A DNA stretch of 64,000 bases, taken from positions 930,001-994,000 of the forward strand of contig NZ_CP092104.1 in the NCBI RefSeq assembly GCF_016918765.2, given 5' to 3'. This document shows, piece after piece, positions 36,345-45,504 of this stretch. The translations under genes were made by a program, and so were the position numbers. Numbering within the stretch: the stretch's first letter is position 1; each line of letters begins with the position of its first letter. Under the pieces are notes generated by a model. It was not told where the DNA came from and searched no databases. It worked only from the letters and a program-made list of their open reading frames with translations. The DNA comes from Flagellatimonas centrodinii. Its GTDB lineage: Bacteria > Pseudomonadota > Gammaproteobacteria > Nevskiales > Nevskiaceae.

Positions 36345-37111
36345 CAAGTCGCTCCCGGCCATGAGAACAGACCGCTACCCGACAACAGTTTGACGCCGGC
36401 GACCAGCAGTACCAGCGCCAATGCCCGCCGCACGCCGGGTGGCGAGAGCCGCCGGCTACCCAGCCAACTGCCGACGATGCCGCCCAGCAACACCACCATC
36501 GCCAGCGGCACGAACAACCAGAGCGACGGCCACGGTGATCCCGACAGGCTCCAGCCCGCCAGGCCGGCGAGCGAATTCAGCAGCACGAAGGGCGCCGACA
36601 CCGCCGCCGCAGCCCGCACCGTCGCCCAGCCTGAAAACAACAACAATGGGGTCAGAAAGATACCGCCACCGACGCCGATCCAGCCCGACAGCAGGCCGAG
36701 CACCGCGCCGACCGGGACGGCGACCCGAATCGACACCGCCCGTGTGGGCGAGGCATCGCCGGGGCCCCAGAACAGCCGGGCGGAGGACAACAGCAGGACG
36801 ACTCCCGTGATCACCGAAAAGCCGGTGTCGCCGATCGGGTGACTGCCCGCCAGGGCGGCACAGGGGATGGCGGGCAGCACGAACGGCCAGAGTAGACGCC
36901 CACGAAAGTGTCCGGCGCCGGCGAACTGGGCGGTGGCAACACCGGCAACGATCACGTTGAGCCCGAGCGCGACCGGGCGAATGGTGTCCGGCGCCAGGCC
37001 CAGCAGGGCCATGACCGCGATGTAGCCCGAGGCACCGCCGTGCCCGACGCTGGCATACAGCGTGGCCACGCACAGCATCAACAGCGCCAGCAACAGGTCG
37101 GCCGCCTCCAT
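36344..37111 (-). CDS. TauE/SafE-family anion transporter
   Basis: A 255-residue inner-membrane protein with about eight spans in two repeats. Family features: GHGGASGYIAV near residue 22 in the first half and GWIGVGGGIFLTPLL near residue 142 in the second. TauE/SafE members export sulfite, sulfoacetate or other organic/inorganic anions. It lies between moaCB and moeA in the same operon, with 1-bp overlap to moeA, so it may move a sulfur or molybdenum oxyanion; that is inference from context. Confidence 0.82.
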   Translation of the reverse strand: MEAADLLLALLMLCVATLYASVGHGGASGYIAVMALLGLAPDTIRPVALGLNVIVAGVATAQFAGAGHFRGRLLWPFVLPAIPCAALAGSHPIGDTGFSVITGVVLLLSSARLFWGPGDASPTRAVSIRVAVPVGAVLGLLSGWIGVGGGIFLTPLLLFSGWATVRAAAAVSAPFVLLNSLAGLAGWSLSGSPWPSLWLFVPLAMVVLLGGIVGSWLGSRRLSPPGVRRALALVLLVAGVKLLSGSGLFSWPGAT

Positions 37112-37120
37112 CCGCCCGCC

Positions 37121-38053
37121 TCAGGTATAGCCGCCGGGGTGTGGCTTGCCCGGCCGGCAGACTTCAATCAGGTGCACCAGCGCCGGCAGGATGGCGGCCA
37201 GTGTCTCGCTGGCGCCGCCGCGCGAACCGGGGCAGGTGACGATGAGACTGTTGCCACGCGCATAGCCCGCCACCCCGCGCGACAGCGCCGCATACGGCGT
37301 GCGCCGCTGGCCAAAGGCGCGGGCCGCTTCCAGCAGCCCCGGCAGCGGCTGCAGCAGATAGGGTATGACCGTTTCCACCGTGCAGTCGCGCGGGCTGACG
37401 CCGGTACCGCCCACCGTCATCACCAGCGCAGTGCCGGCGTCGAGTGCCGCATCGAGTTCACGCCGCAGGGCATCGGGTTCGTCGGCAATGACGCCATAGG
37501 CGACCTCGGCGAAACCGGCCTGCTGCAAGGCCGCTTGCACCGCGCGTCCGGCGGTATCGGGCTTGCGCCCGGCAGCCACCGAGTCGGACAGCACGATGAC
37601 CTGTGCGGTCGCCGCCACCCGCAGCTGCCGCCCAAACTGCGACTTGCCGCCGCGCTTGTCTTCGAGATGGGTGTCGGTGATGCGCAACTCGGCCGGTTTG
37701 CAGTGCGGCTTGAGCATGTCGTAGAGCGTCAGTGCCGCCAGGCTGGCGGCGGTCAGCGCTTCCATCTCGACCCCGGTGGGGCCGATGGTGTCGACCGTGG
37801 CGATCACCTTGACCTCGGCCTCGCCCAGTTCGTAGTCGATATCGGCGCGGTGAATCGGCAGCGGATGACAGAGCGGGATCAGCTCATCGGTGCGCTTGGC
37901 CGCGAGAATGCCGGCCACCCGGGCGGTCTTGAGCGCATCGCCCTTGTCGGTATCGCCCCGCCGCAGTCGCTCGATACAGTCGGCCGGCGCCTGCAGCACG
38001 CAGGATGCCCGCGCGCTGCGGCGGGTCTCGGGTTTGTCGCCAACGTCTTTCAT
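37121..38053 (-). CDS. moaCB: Bifunctional MoaC-MoaB protein
   Basis: A 310-residue fusion. The MoaC half (about 1-155) has the LIPLCHPLPI and GVEMEALTAASLAALTLYDM motifs and forms cyclic pyranopterin monophosphate after MoaA. The MoaB/Mog half (about 165-305) has VMTVGGTGVSPRDCT and RGNSLIVTCPGSRGG and adenylylates molybdopterin. ATG 38053 overlaps the moaE stop (ATGA). MoaC-MoaB fusions occur in several Proteobacteria. Confidence 0.9.
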   Translation of the reverse strand: MKDVGDKPETRRSARASCVLQAPADCIERLRRGDTDKGDALKTARVAGILAAKRTDELIPLCHPLPIHRADIDYELGEAEVKVIATVDTIGPTGVEMEALTAASLAALTLYDMLKPHCKPAELRITDTHLEDKRGGKSQFGRQLRVAATAQVIVLSDSVAAGRKPDTAGRAVQAALQQAGFAEVAYGVIADEPDALRRELDAALDAGTALVMTVGGTGVSPRDCTVETVIPYLLQPLPGLLEAARAFGQRRTPYAALSRGVAGYARGNSLIVTCPGSRGGASETLAAILPALVHLIEVCRPGKPHPGGYT

Positions 38054-38550
38054 GCCGATGTGCGCTCGTGGTTGTGATGGTGGTCGTGATGGTGATGGTG
38101 GGCACCCTGCGCAACCGAAGCCTCGTCGCCCTCGGCGGTGATGCAGCAGCCCTCGACGAAGCGACTGCTGCCATCGGCGTAGAACTCCTCCTTCCAGATC
38201 GGCACCCGATGCTTCACCGCGTCCACCGCATGGCGACAGGCCGCGAACGCCTCCGCGCGGTGCGCGGCGCGGGTGACGCAATAGATGGCGACATCGCCGA
38301 TCTCGAGCAGGCCGATGCGATGCACCACCCGGCAATACGGCAACTCAAACCGGGCACGGGTTTCCGCTTCGATCTCAGCCATCAGCCGTTCCGCCAACGG
38401 TGCGTAGGCGGTGTAGCGCAGCCGCGTCACCGCGCGGCCTTCGTGATGGTCGCGGACGGTGCCACCGAAGATGGCGAGGCCACCACAGTTGGGGTGGTCG
38501 CCGACGGCGAGGAGGGGGTCGAGGAGGAGGGGGGATTTGGAGAGGTACAT
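38050..38550 (-). CDS. moaE: Molybdopterin synthase catalytic subunit MoaE, with His-rich tail
   Basis: A 166-residue subunit that transfers sulfur from MoaD to the pterin. Motifs: CGGLAIFGGTVRDHHEG, HRIGLLEIGDVAIYCV, and KHRVPIWKEEF with the catalytic lysines. The C-terminus carries an added histidine run (HHHHHDHHHNHE), not needed for catalysis, that would bind nickel or zinc. ATG 38550 is used because the protein core begins directly after it; no good ribosome site is seen. A repeat-filled gap separates it from moaD. Confidence 0.9.
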   Translation of the reverse strand: MYLSKSPLLLDPLLAVGDHPNCGGLAIFGGTVRDHHEGRAVTRLRYTAYAPLAERLMAEIEAETRARFELPYCRVVHRIGLLEIGDVAIYCVTRAAHRAEAFAACRHAVDAVKHRVPIWKEEFYADGSSRFVEGCCITAEGDEASVAQGAHHHHHDHHHNHERTSA

Positions 38551-38589
38551 ATAAGTGGAATTCGGTTCATGCGTGGCGGCGTTGCCGTT

Positions 38590-39365
38590 GGTGATACGTG
38601 ATTGGCGATTCGTTAGAAGCCGAAGCCTTGAGACCTGCACGCTTTAGCTGTTTTCCCCGTTGAGGGCGCCGGACGGTCTGGCGAGCGCAGGGGAGAGCGG
38701 GACAGGGATGTCCCGATCAGGGCCGACGCGGCAGGAGCCGCTTTGGCCCGACCCCGAGCACGACAGAACGGCCGGGGACCGGCGAAGCCGGCGCCCTCTC
38801 CGGGGGGCCCTTTCTTTGGGGCACGTTTCTTTGGGCAAGCAAAGAAAGGTGCCTCGCCCAGCAGGGCGAAACCGTTGCTGGCAATGACAAGATCACGTTG
38901 CCGACGCAGTATCAACATCATCACTCCTCTCAATGCTCAATTTCACGCTGGCTCAGTCATCGCTGTTCGGTCCTCTGCCTAAGCTGCGAGCTGTGCTTGC
39001 AACAGCGGCTGTTGTGCCGCGAATACACCATGGCGCTGGCCATCGTGGCGACGCGTCACTTCACTAATCCACTCCGGCCCCGGCATCCATGCCGGGTCGT
39101 GAACCCCGTCTGCGAGCAGTGCTCGCAAAGCAACGGGGTTCACCCAGCAGGGCGAAACCCGTGCTGACACATCAAGAGCACGTGTCGACAAAGCGCCATC
39201 CGCAACAAAAAAAATGTCATTGCGAGCCGCCGCAGGCGGCGCGGCAATCTCGTCGCCACGGCGGTGCCACCCGGACGAGATCGCCGCGGGGCTACGCCCC
39301 TCGCGATGACAGGGGGCTTTGGCGCCACGTAGGGTGAGCCCCCTCCGCGAGCATTGCTCGCCGAG
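38590..39365. repeat. Composite interspersed repeat, copy B
   Basis: Fills the gap between moaE and moaD. Order: a short lead with GATACGTGATTGG, module M2 (38658-38873), a stretch of less familiar sequence, module M1 (about 39001-39160) and module M3 (39215-39317). M1 carries the 17-bp palindrome TGCGAGCAGTGCTCGCA (39111-39127) and the GCGAATACACC phrase. Peptides from M1 (WMPGPEWI...) are common false genes in Xanthomonadaceae-like genomes. Confidence 0.85.
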
Positions 39366-39370
39366 GGGGC

Positions 39371-39616
39371 TCACCCCCCCGCCACCGGCGGCAACAGCGC
39401 CACCACCATCCCGTCCTCAAGCGCGGCACGCCGCGGCACGATCTGGTCGCCGACCGCGCAGGCCACCCGTTCCAGCTCGGCACTGGCATCCGGAAACCGA
39501 CTGGCGAGTTGATCGAGGGCGTCGTCGAGGGTCGTGCCGGCTGCCAGCGTGAGCGGGACAGGCTGGTCGCTGCAGAGCCGTTGCAGGACACCGAAGAATT
39601 CGAATTGGATGTTCAT
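39371..39616 (-). CDS. moaD: Molybdopterin synthase sulfur carrier MoaD
   Basis: An 81-residue ubiquitin-fold protein ending in Gly-Gly (PPVAGG), the residue pair that is thiocarboxylated and docks in MoaE. The start at 39616 gives MNIQFEFFGVLQRL, the usual first strand; the longer frame upstream runs into repeat sequence. Length is normal. Repeats B and C flank it, so it is set between repeats, but its place between moaA and moaE shows it is the working copy. Confidence 0.88.
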   Translation of the reverse strand: MNIQFEFFGVLQRLCSDQPVPLTLAAGTTLDDALDQLASRFPDASAELERVACAVGDQIVPRRAALEDGMVVALLPPVAGG

Positions 39617-39659
39617 GACAAGTACTCGTGGGTTCCAGTGGCTGACGGGACGCCTGAAA

Positions 39660-39815
39660 GGTGGGCGAGCAGTGCTCGCAAAAACGGCTGCTGTGCCGCG
39701 AATACACCAAGGCTCTGGCCATCCTGGCGACACGTCACTTCGCGAATCCACTCCGGCCCGGACATCCATGTCCGGTCGTTCGCCCCGCCCGCGAGCAGTG
39801 CTCGCAAAAACAGCG
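39660..39815. repeat. Interspersed repeat, copy C (module M1 only)
   Basis: Module M1 as in copy B: GCGAGCAGTGCTCGC near both ends (39664-39678 and 39791-39805), with GCGAATACACC and GCGAATCCACT inside. It sits between moaD and moaA and is a partial element. Confidence 0.8.
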
Positions 39816-39819
39816 GGGC

Positions 39820-40851
39820 TCACCCCCCTATTCCATGCATCAAGATCGGGCGCTCCACCGGCCCGGGGGCGGCGGCGTAACCGGCCTGCTTGTGCCACAC
39901 GGCGTTGCGCAGCAGCGACGACAGCGTGGCATCGTCATCACCGGCCCGCATGCGGGCACCCAGCGGCGTGCCGGAGGCGGCGAACAGGCAGGTGAACAGT
40001 TCGCCGGTGGCGGTGAGGCGGATGCGGTCGCAACTGGCGCAGAACGGGTTGCTGACGGTGGCGATGATGCCGACACCGGTCGCTTCGCCGGCCAGTTGGT
40101 AGCGGGTGGCCGGATCAGACCCGCGGGGCAGGGCCTCGACCCTGTAGACGCTGCGCAGCCGCGCCAGGATCTCGGCCTCGCTGACCACGTCGTCGGCTTG
40201 CCAGCGGCCGGGCTGGTCCAGCGGCATGTATTCGATGAACCGCAGCGGCAAGCCGCGCGCCAAGGCCCAGGCGGTGAGCGGCAGGATCTGCTCATCGTTG
40301 CGGCCGCGCAGCACCACGGCGTTGAGCTTCACCGGCAGCCCGGCGTCGATGGCGGCGTTGATGCCGGCCAGTACTGGCGCAACCTCACGGCGGGTGAGGG
40401 CCCGGAATGCGTCCGGGTCGACGGCGTCGAGGCTGATGTTGAGATCGTCCAACCCGGCCTCGGCGAGCGCCTTGGCAGCGGGCGCCAGCAGGGCAGCATT
40501 GGTGGTCATCGACAGTCGCTGCAGCCCCAGCGGTCGGAGCGTCTGCAGATCGTGCACACAGTCGAGCAGGTCGGGCCGCAGCAGCGGTTCGCCGCCGGTC
40601 AGGCGGATATGGGTGATGCCGTGCAGCACCGCAATCCGCGCCAGTCGCAACACTTCATCGCGGGTCATCAGCGATGACCGCGGCAACCACTGCGGATGCT
40701 CGGGCATGCAATAGGTGCAGCGGAAGTTGCAGCGGTCGGTCAGCGAGATGCGCAGCTTGCGCTTGCCGCGGCCGTGCCGGTCACGCAGACCAACGGCCGC
40801 CACCGGCAGCGGGCGCGTGGTCGGAGCGGGATTGGCGACGGCGGCGGTCAC
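39820..40851 (-). CDS. moaA: GTP 3',8-cyclase MoaA
   Basis: A 343-residue radical-SAM enzyme (numbered from GTG 40851) that starts molybdopterin synthesis from GTP. N-terminal cluster CNFRCTYC (Cys41, 45, 48), GGEP at the SAM site, C-terminal cluster CASC plus a Cys 13 residues later, and the C-terminal Gly-Gly that is needed for activity. The GTG start is preferred over ATG 40926 because a ModE-like operator (40882-40905) lies between them and ATG 40926 overlaps the divergent modE start. It is uncertain; no clear ribosome site is seen. Confidence 0.9.
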   Translation of the reverse strand: MTAAVANPAPTTRPLPVAAVGLRDRHGRGKRKLRISLTDRCNFRCTYCMPEHPQWLPRSSLMTRDEVLRLARIAVLHGITHIRLTGGEPLLRPDLLDCVHDLQTLRPLGLQRLSMTTNAALLAPAAKALAEAGLDDLNISLDAVDPDAFRALTRREVAPVLAGINAAIDAGLPVKLNAVVLRGRNDEQILPLTAWALARGLPLRFIEYMPLDQPGRWQADDVVSEAEILARLRSVYRVEALPRGSDPATRYQLAGEATGVGIIATVSNPFCASCDRIRLTATGELFTCLFAASGTPLGARMRAGDDDATLSSLLRNAVWHKQAGYAAAPGPVERPILMHGIGG

Positions 40852-40881
40852 GGACTTGGTTGAAGGTGTCAGACTTGCTAG

Positions 40882-40905
40882 CGTTATACCTGATTGAACA
40901 TCACG
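40882..40905. promoter_or_regulatory. Candidate ModE operator between modE and moaA
   Basis: Half-sites CGTTATACC and AACATCACG separated by 6 bp. The ModE consensus is CGTTATATA-N6-TATATAACG; 13 of 18 arm positions match. It lies between the divergent modE and moaA genes. It would couple cofactor synthesis to molybdate, as ModE does in E. coli. Confidence 0.5.
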
Positions 40906-40924
40906 CGAAAACAGCCGGTGCCCC

Positions 40925-41293
40925 ATGCCCAGATCCCCATCGCCCGCATCGCTCACCCTACGGTCCAGTTTCTGGCTGATGGCGGGTGACCAGAGCCTCG
41001 CCGGCCCCGGCCGCATCGAACTGCTGGAGCGCATTGACGACACCGGCTCGATCCGCCAGGCCGCCCTCGGCATGGGCATGAGTTACCGCGCCGCCTGGGA
41101 TGCGGTGGACCTGATGAGCAAACGCAGCGGCCGCGTGTTGGTGGCGCGCCGCACCGGTGGCAAGGGCGGGGGCGGTGCCGGGCTGAGCGACGACGGTCGC
41201 GCGCTGGTTCGTGCCTACCGCCGCCTGGAGGTGCTGCATGCCCGCCATGTCACCCGTCTCAGCGACAAGCTCGGCGACCTGCTGGCCCGCTGA
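40925..41293 (+). CDS. modE: ModE-like transcription regulator, DNA-binding domain only
   Basis: A 122-residue protein with just the ModE N-terminal winged helix: LTLRSSFWLMAGDQSLAGPGRIELLERID, then the SIRQAALGMGMSYRAAWDAVDLMSK recognition helix and ARRTGGKGGGGAGL wing. The C-terminal molybdate-binding (TOBE/Mop) domains of full ModE are missing, so it cannot sense molybdate in the classical way. One-domain ModE-like proteins are widespread. No modABC transporter genes are in the window. Confidence 0.85.
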   Translation: MPRSPSPASLTLRSSFWLMAGDQSLAGPGRIELLERIDDTGSIRQAALGMGMSYRAAWDAVDLMSKRSGRVLVARRTGGKGGGGAGLSDDGRALVRAYRRLEVLHARHVTRLSDKLGDLLAR

Positions 41294-41926
41294 TCACCCG
41301 CCCCATTGGCGTTCGCAGTCGGCCAGTGCCGCCGGCGTATTCAGATTCAGTACCGGCGTCGCCGTCACCGGCAGGGCGATCGGTACCGCCGCCACCGCCG
41401 ACAGCAACCCGCGTACCGATCGTGATGACCCGGCCAGCTGCATTGCCACGGCATCGGCGAGGCGGTGATGCAACAGGCACAGCGGGTAGTGCGGCGTGTC
41501 GCCGGTCACCGCATAGGCAGCGGCAGCGCCGGCATCCGATGCTCCGCGACACAGTCGCGCCACCAGATCCGGCGGCAACCGCACCGCATCGCAGGGCGCA
41601 CACAATAGCCAGCCGGATGTCAGCCGTGACAAGCCCGCGTGGATGCCGGCCAGAGGGCCGGGGAAATCGTCGGCAGCGTCGGTCAGCACCGGCAGCCCGA
41701 AGGCAGCATAGGCGTCGAGGTTGCGGTTGGCGTTGACCCACACGGTCGCCACCTGCGGCCGCAACGCGGTCAACACATGCGCCACCAGTGGCCGGCCGGC
41801 CAGCCGCAGCAGGCCCTTGTCCTGCCCGCCCATGCGCGCACCGCGGCCACCGGCAAGAATGAGCGCGGTCACCGCGTCGCCGCCGACCGACGCCGGCGGC
41901 ACGATGGATGCAGACTGTTCTGCCAT
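41294..41926 (-). CDS. mobA: Molybdenum cofactor guanylyltransferase MobA
   Basis: A 210-residue enzyme that joins GMP to molybdopterin, giving the MGD cofactor required by NasA. Nucleotide-binding motif LILAGGRGARMGGQDKGLL (about 22-40) and the GPLAGIHAGL motif near residue 90. Normal length. It converges with modE with no gap and is divergent from hemD by 21 bp. Confidence 0.9.
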   Translation of the reverse strand: MAEQSASIVPPASVGGDAVTALILAGGRGARMGGQDKGLLRLAGRPLVAHVLTALRPQVATVWVNANRNLDAYAAFGLPVLTDAADDFPGPLAGIHAGLSRLTSGWLLCAPCDAVRLPPDLVARLCRGASDAGAAAAYAVTGDTPHYPLCLLHHRLADAVAMQLAGSSRSVRGLLSAVAAVPIALPVTATPVLNLNTPAALADCERQWGG

Positions 41927-41947
41927 GGCGTCTCTCCGTTGCCCATC

Positions 41948-42781
41948 ATGATCGACGATTCACTGGCCGGCCGCTGCATCGCGGTCCCCGAAACCCGCGA
42001 ACTCGACCTGTTCACTGCATTGCTGGAACGCCGCGGCGCGTCGGTGTTGCGCTGTCCGCTGGTGGCGATCCTCGACGCCCCCGACCCGGCGCCGGTGCGG
42101 GCCTGGCTGGCGCGGTTCTGCGATGGCGCCTGTGACGACCTGGTGCTGCTCACCGGCGAAGGCCTGCGACGGCTGCTGGGCTGCCTGGAACGCCACGACG
42201 CCGAGCGTCTCGATGCCTTTCGCGCGCAGCTGGCGCGGGTGCGCACCATTGTCCGCGGCCCCAAGCCGGGGCGGGTACTGCGGACCCTCGGGCTGCGCCC
42301 CACCCTGGTCGCCGAAACGCCGACCAGCGAGGGGGTCATCGAGGTCCTCCGCACACTGGACCTGCGCGGCCGCCGCGTCGGCGTGCAGCGTTACGGCAGC
42401 GAGCCGAGCACGCGCCTGCTCGACACGCTGACGGCAGCCGGCGCCACCCCGCTGCCGGTGTCGCCCTATGTCTATGCCGATGCCGCCGATGACGCCGCGG
42501 TGGCCGACTTGATCACCCGATTGGCGGCTGGACAGGTCGATGCCATCGCCTTCACCAGCATGGCGCAGGTCGACCGGCTGTTCGGCCTGGCCAGCCGTCG
42601 CGGGCTGAACGACACCCTGCGCGCGGGTCTGTCCGGCAGCACCGTGGCCGCGGTCGGCCCCGTGGTCGCCGACGCCCTGCGCGCCCGCGGCGTCGCGGTC
42701 GATGTCATGCCCGGCGAAGCCTTCTTCCTGAAACCGCTGACCCAGGCGCTGGCCGGCCTGCTGGCGGCATCGCGCAGCTAG
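41948..42781 (+). CDS. hemD: Uroporphyrinogen-III synthase
   Basis: A 277-residue HemD-family enzyme that makes uroporphyrinogen III, the precursor of siroheme and heme. Two similar halves: residues about 8-45 (IAVPETRELDLFTALLERRGASVL) and about 130-240 (GVQRYGSEPSTRLLDTL, FTSMAQVDRL, and AAVGPVVADALRARGVAVDV). The start at 41948 is chosen from the N-terminal beta strand; no strong ribosome site. It lies beside the nitrate genes, as is common where siroheme is needed for NirB. It may be a second copy dedicated to assimilation. Confidence 0.85.
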   Translation: MIDDSLAGRCIAVPETRELDLFTALLERRGASVLRCPLVAILDAPDPAPVRAWLARFCDGACDDLVLLTGEGLRRLLGCLERHDAERLDAFRAQLARVRTIVRGPKPGRVLRTLGLRPTLVAETPTSEGVIEVLRTLDLRGRRVGVQRYGSEPSTRLLDTLTAAGATPLPVSPYVYADAADDAAVADLITRLAAGQVDAIAFTSMAQVDRLFGLASRRGLNDTLRAGLSGSTVAAVGPVVADALRARGVAVDVMPGEAFFLKPLTQALAGLLAASRS

Positions 42782-42790
42782 ACTCACGCC

Positions 42791-45502
42791 TCACGGCGCG
42801 ACCGCCGCCGGCGCCTGCGCCGCGATCAGCGCGCGGATCTCCGGCACGCAGGAGCCACAGTTGCCCCCGGCCTTGAGGCAGGCGGTGACCGCCGCCGGAT
42901 CGCGCAGGCCGCGGCTGCGGATCGCCTCGCTGATGGTGTTGCGGCCGACCCCGAAGCAGGCGCAAACAGTGGGGCCGGCGTCTTCGCCGCGCGGCGCCTC
43001 ACCGGCCAGCAGGGCGGCGCGCGACAGGCTACCGAGGTCGTCACGGGTGAAGCAGTCGGCCAGCCACTGACGCGCCGGCAGGTCCACCCGCGGCGACAGG
43101 AACACGCAGGCCTCCAGATGGTCGCCGACCCACCAGGCCGCGCGATAGACGCCGGTGGCGGCATCCTCGTAGTCGATCCAGTCGGCCTCGGCATCCGCCC
43201 CCAGCCACTGCCGTGCCCACTCGCCGGGCGCCGTCATGGGTGCGGTATCGGCCAGTTCGTAGCGTTGGAAACGGGTCCCCGGCACCCGCACCCACCAGCG
43301 CAGGGCTGCGGGATCGAGCGGTCGCCGGCTGAAGGCGAAGCCGTGCCAGGCCACCGCCACCGGTGTCACCTGGACCGGCGTGTGCTTGAACTCCGGCTCG
43401 CCCGATAGCGGGTCGACCACCGGGTTGACCAGGCTACCAACGCGGGCCTCGGAGGCGAACTGCGCATTCCAGTGGATCGGCACGAACACCTCGCCGGCGC
43501 GCATCTGGCCGGAGCAGCGTACCCGCGCCACCAACCGTCCCCAGCGGCTGCGCACCTCGGCTAGATCATCCGCCTGCAGGCCGGCATGGGTGGCGTCGTC
43601 GGGATGCAGGTCGATGAACGGTTCGCCGGTATGCGCCGCCAACTGCGGCGCCAGACCGGTGCGCGTCATGGTGTGCCACTGGTCGCGCACCCGGCCGGTA
43701 TTGAGCACCAGCGGATAGCGCCGCTCGGTGCGATGGACCGGCGCCCGCGGCACCGTCGGCACCAGCCGCGCACGACCGTCGGCATGAAAGAACAGCGGGA
43801 TGTCATCACCGGTCGTGGCCGGCACCGGCCAGCGCACCGGGGTCATGGCGTCGTACTGCGGCTGCGACATGCCGGCCAGCCCGCCCAGATTGAGATAGCG
43901 CAGGGCGCCCGGGCCCGCCACCCCGGGCTGCGGCCGGTGGTTGCCGAACGCTGTGAGCCGGGCATGTTCATCGAAGATCTGGTGGGCGCCGGTATAGGCG
44001 AAATGCGCGCCATGGCCCCAGCGGCGTGCGACCTCGCACAGTGCCCACCAGTCGGGCCGCGCCTCGCCGGGCGGCGCCACGAACGGCCGTTGCCGCGAGA
44101 TGCGGCGTTCGGAATTGGTGACGGTACCGTCCTTCTCGCCCCAGGCCTGCGCCGGCAGCAGGATATGGGCGAAGGGCACGGTGTCGGTGTGATGCGTCAC
44201 ATCCGACACCACCACCGTCTCGCAGCGGGCCAGGGCCTTTCGCACCATGTCGGCATCCGGCAGGCTGACCACCGGATTGGTGGCCATCACCCACACCGCC
44301 TTGATCCGGCCTTCGGCGACCGCCTCGAACAGCTCCACCGCGCGCAGGCCCGGGCGCTCGGCCAGCTGCGGGCTGTCCCAGAATCGCTGCACGATCTGTC
44401 GGTGCGCGGCGTTGTCGATCTCCATGTGGGCGGCCAGCATGTTGGCCAGCCCGCCGACCTCGCGCCCACCCATGGCATTGGGTTGGCCGGTGATCGAGAA
44501 CGGGCCGGCACCGGGCCGATGGATGCGTCCGGTGAGGAGGTGGCAGTTGATGATGCTGTTGACCTTGTCGGTGCCGGCCGAGGACTGGTTCACCCCCATC
44601 GAAAAGGCGGTGATGCTGCGCTCGCAGCGCGCAAACCAGCGGTAGAAGGTGTCCAGCGCGTCCCGGGGCAGGCCACAACCCTGCGCCACCGTGTCCGGAT
44701 CACCGGCGTGCCGGTGCGCCTCGGCCAGCGTCTCGCGCGCGCCGCGGGTGTGGGCGCCAACGAAGCCGGCATCGGTGTGGCCGGTCGCGTGCAGATGGGC
44801 CAGCAGGCCGTTGAACAACAACACGTCGCTGCCGGGGCGGACCGGCAGGTGCAGGTCGGCCGACTCGGCGGTGGCGGTGCGCCGCGGGTCGATCACCACC
44901 AGCCGCATCGACGGCCGCCGTTCGCGGGCGCGCATGATCCGCTGATAGAGGATGGGATGACACCAGGCGGTATTGGCCCCCACCAGCACCACCAGGTCGG
45001 CCTGCTCGAGGTCTTCGTAGCTGACCGGCACGATGTCCTCGCCGAAGGCGCGCTTGTGGCCGGCGACCGCCGATGACATGCACAGCCGCGAGTTGGTGTC
45101 GATGTTGGCGGTGCCGACATAGCCCTTCACCAGCTTGTTGGCGACGTAGTAGTCCTCGGTAAGCAACTGCCCCGACACGTACCAGGCCACCGCGTCCGGC
45201 CCATGCTCGCGAATCACCCGGCCGAAGCGGGTCGCCACCTCATCCAGCGCCCGCGCCCAATCGACACGTCGGGTCGGCGCCCCGGCACGCGTCCGTATCT
45301 GCGGGTACAGCAGGCGTCCGTCCGGACCCAGCGTGTCACCGAGGGCCGCGCCCTTGACACAGAGGCGCCCGTGATTGGCCGGGTGCTCCGGGTCGCCGCT
45401 GACGGTGGTGGTGCCAGCCGACAGCCGCACACTGACGCCGCAGCCGGTGCCGCAGTACGGGCAGGTGGTGCGCACCCCCGGCAATGGATCGGCGGCCTGC
45501 AT
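42791..45502 (-). CDS. nasA: Assimilatory nitrate reductase, catalytic subunit
   Basis: A 903-residue Mo-bisMGD enzyme that reduces nitrate to nitrite. [4Fe-4S] motif C14-x2-C17-x3-C21 and Cys48; Mo-ligand Cys141 in SRLCMSS. A C-terminal BFD-like [2Fe-2S] domain (about 840-885: CAC...CGSC) accepts electrons from a reductase. No Tat signal, as expected for the cytoplasmic enzyme. Last gene of the leftward operon; two 7-bp repeats overlap the stop codon. It is followed by the convergent hemD gene. Confidence 0.93.
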   Translation of the reverse strand: MQAADPLPGVRTTCPYCGTGCGVSVRLSAGTTTVSGDPEHPANHGRLCVKGAALGDTLGPDGRLLYPQIRTRAGAPTRRVDWARALDEVATRFGRVIREHGPDAVAWYVSGQLLTEDYYVANKLVKGYVGTANIDTNSRLCMSSAVAGHKRAFGEDIVPVSYEDLEQADLVVLVGANTAWCHPILYQRIMRARERRPSMRLVVIDPRRTATAESADLHLPVRPGSDVLLFNGLLAHLHATGHTDAGFVGAHTRGARETLAEAHRHAGDPDTVAQGCGLPRDALDTFYRWFARCERSITAFSMGVNQSSAGTDKVNSIINCHLLTGRIHRPGAGPFSITGQPNAMGGREVGGLANMLAAHMEIDNAAHRQIVQRFWDSPQLAERPGLRAVELFEAVAEGRIKAVWVMATNPVVSLPDADMVRKALARCETVVVSDVTHHTDTVPFAHILLPAQAWGEKDGTVTNSERRISRQRPFVAPPGEARPDWWALCEVARRWGHGAHFAYTGAHQIFDEHARLTAFGNHRPQPGVAGPGALRYLNLGGLAGMSQPQYDAMTPVRWPVPATTGDDIPLFFHADGRARLVPTVPRAPVHRTERRYPLVLNTGRVRDQWHTMTRTGLAPQLAAHTGEPFIDLHPDDATHAGLQADDLAEVRSRWGRLVARVRCSGQMRAGEVFVPIHWNAQFASEARVGSLVNPVVDPLSGEPEFKHTPVQVTPVAVAWHGFAFSRRPLDPAALRWWVRVPGTRFQRYELADTAPMTAPGEWARQWLGADAEADWIDYEDAATGVYRAAWWVGDHLEACVFLSPRVDLPARQWLADCFTRDDLGSLSRAALLAGEAPRGEDAGPTVCACFGVGRNTISEAIRSRGLRDPAAVTACLKAGGNCGSCVPEIRALIAAQAPAAVAP

Positions 45503-45504
45503 GC

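Noticed and set aside
38610-39360. CRISPR-like or mobile-gene interpretation of the repeat block
   Set aside because: No regular spacers or short direct repeats of constant length; no transposase gene.
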